This document shows positions 57,591 through 64,000 of a stretch of DNA of 64,000 nt, one piece after another. Made by a program: the position numbers and the translations under genes. Each line of letters starts with the position of its first letter. Positions within the stretch are counted from its first letter, which is position 1. The notes beneath the pieces were generated by a model, which was not told where the DNA came from, did not search any database, and was given only the letters and a program-made list of their open reading frames with translations. Source of the stretch: Lepas anatifera (Eukaryota; Arthropoda; Thecostraca; Lepadidae); the NCBI GenBank assembly GCA_034440635.1, contig JAOTON010000470.1:295515-359514 (forward strand). The letters are read 5' to 3'.

Positions 57591-59100
57591 GACCTGACAC
57601 TGCGACAAAACGTGCATGTAGTCAATACTCCGCAGCACAGCGTACTTGCAGTCCTGGCACTGCGGCACAGCGTACTTGCTATCCTGGCACCGTGGCACAA
57701 TGTACTTGCTCTCCTGGCACTGCGGCTCAGCGTACTTACAGTCCTGGCACTGCGGCACAGCGTACTTGCAGTCCTGGCACTGCGGCACAGCGTGCTTGCA
57801 GTCCTGGCACTGCGGCACAGCGTACTTACAGTCCTGGCACCGTGGCACAATGTACTTGCTCTCCTGGCACCGTGACACAGTGTACTTGCAGTCCTGGCAC
57901 TGCGGCACAGCGTACTTGCAGTCCTGGCACTGCGGCACAGCGTGCTTGCAGTCCTGGCACCGTGGCACAGTGTACTTGCTGTCCTGGCACTGCGGCACGG
58001 CGTACTTGCAGTCCTGGCACTGCGGCACAGCGTACTTGCTGTCCTGACACTGCGGCTCAGCATACCTGTTGTTCCTACTTTGCCGCACAGCATACTTATA
58101 GTCTTGAAACTGCGGCACAGTATAGCCGTAGTCCTGGCACTGCGGCAAAGTATACCTGAACCAGAGGCACTCTGGTACAGTATACCTGCAAGCCTGACAC
58201 TGTGGCACAGCATACCTGTAGTCAAAGGCGCCGCCACGGATTTAAAGTGGGGGCCGGAGCCAAAGTGGGAGGGGAGGGTACGTTCGCTGAAATCCGGCAT
58301 TTTCTATAACATTTACGGCCAAAAGTGGGGGACCCACATTCCAAGAGTTTGGGGCCCGGGCCGCCAGAACCCCCGGCGGTGGCACCTCTGCCTGTAGTTT
58401 CTAACCTGTAGCACAGCATACCTGCAGTCCTGACACTGCGGTACAGTATAGCTGAACCAGAGGCACTTTGGTACAGTATACCTGGAAGTCTAACAATGCG
58501 GCACAGCATACCTACAGTCCTGACACTGCGTCACAATATAGTCGAGGGAACGGCACGGCGGTATAGTATACCTGGAAGTCTAACAATGCGGCACAACATA
58601 CCTGCAGTCCTGACACTGCGGTACAGTATAGCCATAGGGAAGGCACGGCGGTACAGTATACCTGGAAGTCTAACAATGCGGCTCAGCATTCCTACAGTCC
58701 TGACACTGCGGCACAATATAGTCGAAGGAAAGACACAGCGGTACAGTATACCTGTAAGTCTAACAATGCGGCACAGCATACCTGCAGTCCTGACACTGCG
58801 GTACAGTATAGCTGAACCAGAGGCACTTTGGTACAGTATACCTGGAAGCCTAACAATGCGGCACAGCATACCTACAGTCCTGACACTGCGGTACAGTATA
58901 GCCTTAGGAAAGGCACGGCGGTACAGTATACCTGGAAGTCTAACAATGCGGCTCAGCATACCTACAGTCCTGACACTGCGGCACAATATAGTCCAAGGAA
59001 ATGCACGGCGGTACAGTATACCTGTAAGTCTAACAATGCGGCACAGCATACCAGCAGTCCTGACACTGTGGTATAGTATAGCTGTAGACCTGACTCCGCG
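57591..59100. repeat. 30-bp minisatellite with 90-bp higher-order units
   Basis: 57591-58222 consists of 30-bp units CTGCGGCACAGCGTACTTGC plus AGTCCTGGCA. After an inserted element, 58391-59095 shows three variant 30-mers repeating as a 90-bp block: AGTCCTGACACTGCG recurs at 58511, 58601, 58691, 58781, 58871, 58961 and 59051. As 30 is divisible by 3, all six frames stay open with 10-residue periods; none is likely to be a protein. Confidence 0.94.
58223..58390 (+). mobile_element. Small hAT-like MITE inside the minisatellite
   Basis: CAAAGGCGCCGCCACGG and GGCGGTGGCACCTCTG are inverted ends, flanked by perfect 8-bp copies of CCTGTAGT (58215-58222; 58391-58398). 168 bp, non-coding. The unoccupied repeat unit elsewhere in the array serves as an empty site. 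Confidence 0.88.
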
Positions 59101-59316
59101 GCGCGATTAACAGCCACGTATGTATTTACTTTGCTTTCCGAGCAAAGTATGCATTCACTTTGCTTATTGTATGCTTTCCGAGCACAGTGCATTCGCAGTT
59201 TTTGTGCTATGGTATCCACACCGCTAGTCATATGAATGCATGCAATTGTGGCCTCTAGTCATAATGCGCTTGCCGACGCAAACTGATTAGACGGTAAAAC
59301 GACGGCAATATCCAGG

Positions 59317-59318
<2 letters not shown>

Positions 59319-59356
<38 letters not shown>
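59319..59356. repeat. (TA)n microsatellite
   Basis: Pure TA run. Confidence 0.96.
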
Positions 59357-59358
<2 letters not shown>

Positions 59359-59529
59359 TCTTCGGGGCCTACCAGAAGTTTGAAGTGTTGTGCCCTGCAT
59401 ATACAGATGCAGGAGGGATACATGAAGTTACGTTGATGGAAGCCGCTGCTGTTGCGAGCACAATGCAAATTTATGACAAGAAGTCACATGACGGGTTCAA
59501 TATGCAGTGTTATAGGCAAGAGCAATGTC

Positions 59530-62500
59530 TGGTCATGCATCAAAATCATATCCGCAGTCATTGCAAACAGGCTTAAAAACATTATGGAAAGTCTTATTTC
59601 TCCAACTCAATCAGCATATATTAAAGGTTTAGGCGAAAACACAATGCTTGTTTATGATGTAATTGATTACCTCAACAAAGAGAAACGATGTGGTCTTATT
59701 CTTGCAGCCGATTTCGAGGCAGCGTTCGAGTTGGTTTCTTGGAAGTTCTTGAAATAAGCCCTACATTCCTACAATTTTGGACCGCAATTCAGATCTTTGA
59801 TTGAGTTATTGTACCTTAATTCCGGAAATTTTTCTCGAATATTGCTAGATGGGTATTTAGGGGAAAAAATTACCTTAGTCAGGGCATCAGGCAGGGTGAC
59901 CCAGCCAGCGGATGTTTGTTCAACTTAGTCGTCGAACCACTAGCCTCTCAATTAAAAAAGTCGACACAAATCACTGGAATCCAACTTGGAATAGGTGAAG
60001 AGGTCCGCGTCTCTCAGTTCGCTGACGATTTGATTGCTTTCGTCAAAGCAGACAAAAAATCATTGCTAGCAGTTGTTGATGAACTGACAACGTTTTCACA
60101 TTTTTCCAGCCTGAGACTAAACATTAACGAAACAAAGTGTCTGCCAATCGGACCAATGAGTGCAACGCTCAACGATGATACGCTGGGCATCACATTAGTG
60201 AGTGAATTGAAGATTTTAGGTATAAAATTTAACAAAATGAATGATTCATTAACAGAGAATAATGTGGAAGATAAAACTGAGACCATTCGACGAGAAATAA
60301 CACAATGAAATAGACGAAATCTAACGCTGATAGGAAAGGTAACCATTATTAAATCATTACTACTTTCTAAGTTAGTTCATGTTTTCATTTCACTCCCAAA
60401 ACCATCATCATCAACCATAAAACAGCTTGGAAAGGTTTTTGCACGATTTCCTTTGGAATAACAGAAGCGATCCGGTAAAGCGCGCCGAATTAGCCCAAAA
60501 TCCATGTACGATGGCCTAAATGTTCCGGACTTAGCCTCATTCATTAAGAGCTTAAAAATAGGGTGGGTAAAACGCTTGTATAACTCAAAACAAACATGCA
60601 CGTTCCTTATTAAGCGCAAGTTGCCATCTGTGGAGCAACTTCTTACTTATGGTGAAGTAAAATTGAAGAAAATTGCTAAAACACCAGAAAATCCGTTGTG
60701 GTTAGAAGTACTACGCTCATGGGCAGAGTTTCTCCGCCTTTACAGACCACCTGACGAGGATATTCTGACCAGTACGCTATGGTTCTCCAATTTCACAAAA
60801 TTTAAAACAAGCATTGTCAAAGCATGGGATGAAAGGGGTTTTAGATTCATTGGAGACATCATAAACCCTATTACCGAGAAGCCATTCACACATGCCGAAC
60901 TGCAACGTATTTATAACATACCGATGACTTTCCTCTGTTACCAATCTTTGATTCGAGGGCTGCCAAGAGAAGTGCAACATTGTTTAGCTAGCCTGAAATT
61001 CCCTCAGCCCGCATTACCCTATCAGATTGCACTTATTAGTAAGAATACAAAAACAAACAGACTGGCCTATCAAGAATTCATTACGCATCTCAAGTACAAA
61101 CACTCTCAACAACAATGGATAAATAAATGGAGACAGGATGGAATCGATTCACCTTACGTGGGGAGTATGTTCACCATACGTGTAGCAACAAAAAACACAT
61201 ATTTAACCCGCGCCCCACCGGGGGTCCGGCGCCACCTTCGCCCCACCGGGGGGCCATCGATGGCCCCCCTCTAACTCCGAAAATATGGGCGTTAGCGCAA
61301 ATCTGCAAAGTGCAATAGAAAGCTCGCGTGAATTCAGTAAGAAATTACTTCGCATGTTTTAGTGCTCAGGTCAATGGTTTGACCTCCAGAGGTCAAATTA
61401 GGTCAAGATCGGCTATTTTCACTCAAATATGCAATGATTAAGCAAACTGGGCATAACTCTTATGTCATTAGAGATATTCAGGCCTGGTAAAGTACATTTG
61501 ATAGCAAATTGCCAGTACTTTTTCCGCTATGTGGAACGTAAAGACCTCGCGCCAGTGGTTTGACCGCCAGAGGTCACCTCGTGACCTAATATGACCTGAG
61601 GTCACGAAAGGTCAAAAAGTGACCTTGCCGTATATCAAATGAAAGCCAGTGACAAGACAAACACGATGGTGTTTGTTTCACCGCTCTAGCCCAATTAGGT
61701 CAAAAGTTATTGTCAAAATACTGTTTTTGACCTCTGGTGACCTTGGATGACCTTGGAAAAGTCAAAGGGCAAATATGACCCCTGGGATCCGTGAAAGGGT
61801 GTCCAAAAACGTTGTTCTGAGCAGTCTGAGTATTTGCAATCATTTTTGTGGCTTTTATATCATGAAATAGCTTTTCCCCATGCTTTGTCAATGGGAGAGG
61901 TCGCCTCGTGACCTGACCTCAGGGCACGAAATCAAAAAATCCCGGATATACACCTTGTAGACCCTGGAGGGGTCATGAAGTGTAGGAAGTTTCAAATTGA
62001 TCGACTTTGAAATGTAGCTCTTACAGAGCTCTAAAGGTGAAGTGAGGTGACCTTGGTTGACCTCGTCTGGTGACCTGACCTTGGGTGACCCGGGATAAAA
62101 ATTTTTAGGGATGATGGGAAAATGATGCAGTGAGAGGTAGAGTCCTCAACCGCGGTGCTGCGCCTCGTCGTTTTTCTGCTATCCCGGAAAAACCTTAGGG
62201 GGGCCATCGATGGCCCCCGGTGGGGCGAGGGTTAAAATCCTTTCACTACAAGGTAATATCGCGAATAATAGCATCAAACAGGTATCTCTATTCAATAGGT
62301 AGAGCTGAAACATCATTGTGTACGTTTTGTACCGAGTCAATAGAAACCATAGAGCACTTGTTCTGGTCGTGCCGAAAAAAACTCAAGTATTTATTCAAAA
62401 TATAAAATCTGAACTACGCGCACAACATAATATTACCTATCCTTTTGAAAAGTCGGATTGGTTCCTTCCTTCACTGGAGCACTGCAAACAATTTGAAGTA

Positions 62501-62695
62501 CTGGTAGCAACTGTCGCCAAATTAGTGATATTTATAGCACGTTTAAGTAAGAGGAAGCAAACGGTGGCGCATTTCAGAAAGTGTTTACGGCTAGAAGCTG
62601 TAAAGGAAGAAATAATTGGAAGGAAAAACGAAAGAACGTTTAAATTTGACGAAAAATGGGGACAGATAGGGAGACTATTCCTTGAATAATCCTAA
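59530..62695 (+). mobile_element. L1/Tx1-like LINE, broken and split by a TTAA element
   Basis: Reverse transcriptase blocks on +: SLISPTQSAYIKG (59593), LILAADFEAAFELVSW (59698; usual form DFEKAFDSVSW), GQGD-like region near 59890, and the catalytic block QFADDLIAF (60017). Downstream come SSLRLNINETKCLPIG and, in 60504-61200, the long post-RT region. After the insert at 61203-62235 the same frame continues with SFHYKVISRIIASNRYL and the zinc-knuckle CTFCTESIETIEHLFWSC, ending FDEKWGQIGRLFLE. Stops and shifts at about 59757, 59915, 60308 and 62390 make it inactive. The 5' end is truncated near 59530. Confidence 0.88.
61203..62235 (+). mobile_element. TTAA element A3 inserted in a LINE
   Basis: TTAA at 61203-61206 and 62232-62235. 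Left end TTAACCCGCGCCCCACCGGG, then GTCCGGCGCCACCTTCG, a second GCCCCACCGGGG and the palindromic GGGGGCCATCGATGGCCCCC. Right end CCTTAGGGGG, the same palindrome, and GGTGGGGCGAGGGTTAA. 1033 bp, packed with AGGTCA/TGACCT (61355-61400, 61560-61630, 61730-61760, 61890-61920, 62040-62090). Deleting the element with one TTAA keeps the LINE reading frame open across the junction (TYL then KSFHYK), which demonstrates a 4-bp TTAA target duplication. Confidence 0.95.
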
Positions 62696-62795
62696 CCTTC
62701 TGCTGAAGATGTGGAACAGCGATGGAAAAAAACGTTCCGAGCTTATGTCCTGCGGCTGCAAACAAACTTGTACACTATGCATTATCTCACACATA

Positions 62796-63060
<265 letters not shown>

Positions 63061-64000
63061 TGCACACACATTACACAGACTAAACAGGGCACCCGTTAGC
63101 TGGTGTTGATGTTTGATGTATTAAGGTCAAACTATCTGGGAAACTGTGTTGTATTGTTGTATTGTACCGTGCTGTACTGTTGTATTGAACTGCATTGTTC
63201 GTATTGTTATTGCAAGAACCAGATGCATATATGATAAATAAGTGTTTAAATCCTGAAATGATCGAATCTGGTCATGCGACTATTTTTCCCGGACTTCTTA
63301 AGATTAGTTATGACGTCCCAGTTGTCACCTTTAGTCGCTATACCATAGCCCTCGTTTGACGAATCTCCGGTCATGCCATTGGCATCGCCCAGTTAGTATG
63401 GTGGGCGTGGGAGGGGCAGCCGTCTAGCGCGCGCGACACTGTTCAGCAGAAAGTGCGGGTCCAAGCCCACCCAGAGGCAGAACCAGACACACTACTCTAA
63501 CTAAAGCCTAACAACCTCCTCTTCTACTCCGATGCCATACAACCTCAGCAGTTGGTGCCTCATGAAATCCCAGGTATTATAATGCGGTGGGCACCGCAGC
63601 ATGAGCCAATATCTCTATTCCAGCAGCTGGGCGATGAGCTTGGGCCGGGGCAGGTTACACCACTGGAATGGGGCGCCGCTGACCGCAGCGGTGCGCCAGC
63701 GGTCGGCGGCGGTGGTGGCACTGCTGTAGCCGCCGCTGCCACTCACCGGCCGTCGCCAGCGTTCCCATGTCTAACAGCTGAGCCGTGACCTGCGGCCGCC
63801 GGGCCGCAGTGCCCCCGCGACCCCTGCCGACCCGCGCTCCACAACCACCCACCGCCGTGCACTGGGCTCGGCCAATATGGCGTGCTAATCTTCTGACATT
63901 GCAAAGTATAACGCGACATGACGAAGGCAAGGGGTCGGGCTCGACGGCGGGCACCCAAATGGGCGTCGTTGAACTTTGCTGTCACGCGTGCTTGTTTGCC
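63061..64000. other. Unassigned; GC-rich end with a possible first exon
   Basis: 63640-63880 is rich in CpG. On the minus strand ATG near 63770 reads MGTLATA and meets a strong donor GCCG|GTGAGT, which could be a short first exon of a gene outside the window. I cannot confirm it. The rest shows nothing recognisable. Confidence 0.3.

Noticed and set aside
57428..58300. Open frames of 214-277 codons with 10-residue repeats
   Set aside because: A 30-bp unit keeps all six frames open, so openness carries no coding information; the array is also split by a MITE.

Overview
This window is eukaryotic nuclear DNA from an animal. Genes are split by introns with GT...AG borders, core promoters have an animal TATA plus initiator layout, and most of the sequence is mobile elements, minisatellites and microsatellites. 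A pair of secreted proteins with a KREADSGYSAPAPA-type N-terminus suggests an arthropod, most likely a crustacean (a barnacle or a decapod-like lineage). That assignment is an inference from style, not from a search.

Host genes are few. (1) Two near-identical genes for secreted Thr/Tyr/Val-rich extracellular (cuticle-like) proteins lie tail to tail, at 4.1-5.7 kb on + and 15.4-17.3 kb on -. Each has the same TATA/initiator spacing and the same intron positions. (2) A five-exon SLC31/CTR copper transporter gene lies on - at 38.4-42.2 kb. (3) An NADH-cytochrome b5 reductase-like gene (CYB5RL type, with an N-terminal oxidoreductase-like Cys motif) lies on + at 47.0-48.1 kb, interrupted by a frame change and a stop.

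The rest is mobile or repetitive. There are four broken non-LTR retrotransposon bodies (6.4-8.1, 48.8-50.5, 51.6-52.7 and 59.5-62.7 kb), a LINE 3' end at 27.4 kb, two tRNA-derived SINE copies (2.8 and 18.3 kb), hAT-like MITEs with 8-bp target duplications (32.1, 40.7, 50.7, 51.9, 58.2 kb), a nested MITE with 30-bp inverted ends (50.9 kb), and a second MITE family (10.4 and 37.3 kb). Minisatellites with units of about 23-50 bp fill 25.4-27.3, 29.1-31.8, 48.1-48.7, 52.8-53.8, 55.1-55.5 and 57.6-59.1 kb.

The most unusual component is a set of about a dozen non-autonomous elements of roughly 0.8-1.0 kb, bounded by TTAA. At least six subfamilies share one modular plan: a terminal motif after TTAA, a second copy of it beside a GC-rich subterminal palindrome at one end, one copy plus palindrome at the other end, a conserved CCTAAGATCTCG block, and (in most) an interior packed with AGGTCA/TGACCT hexamers, the core half-site of nuclear receptors. 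One copy splits a LINE reading frame exactly at TTAA, one is a chimera of two subfamilies, and one sits in an intron of the copper transporter gene. No transposase for them is visible here. Long open frames inside the minisatellites and CA repeats are artefacts of repeat length and are not annotated as genes.
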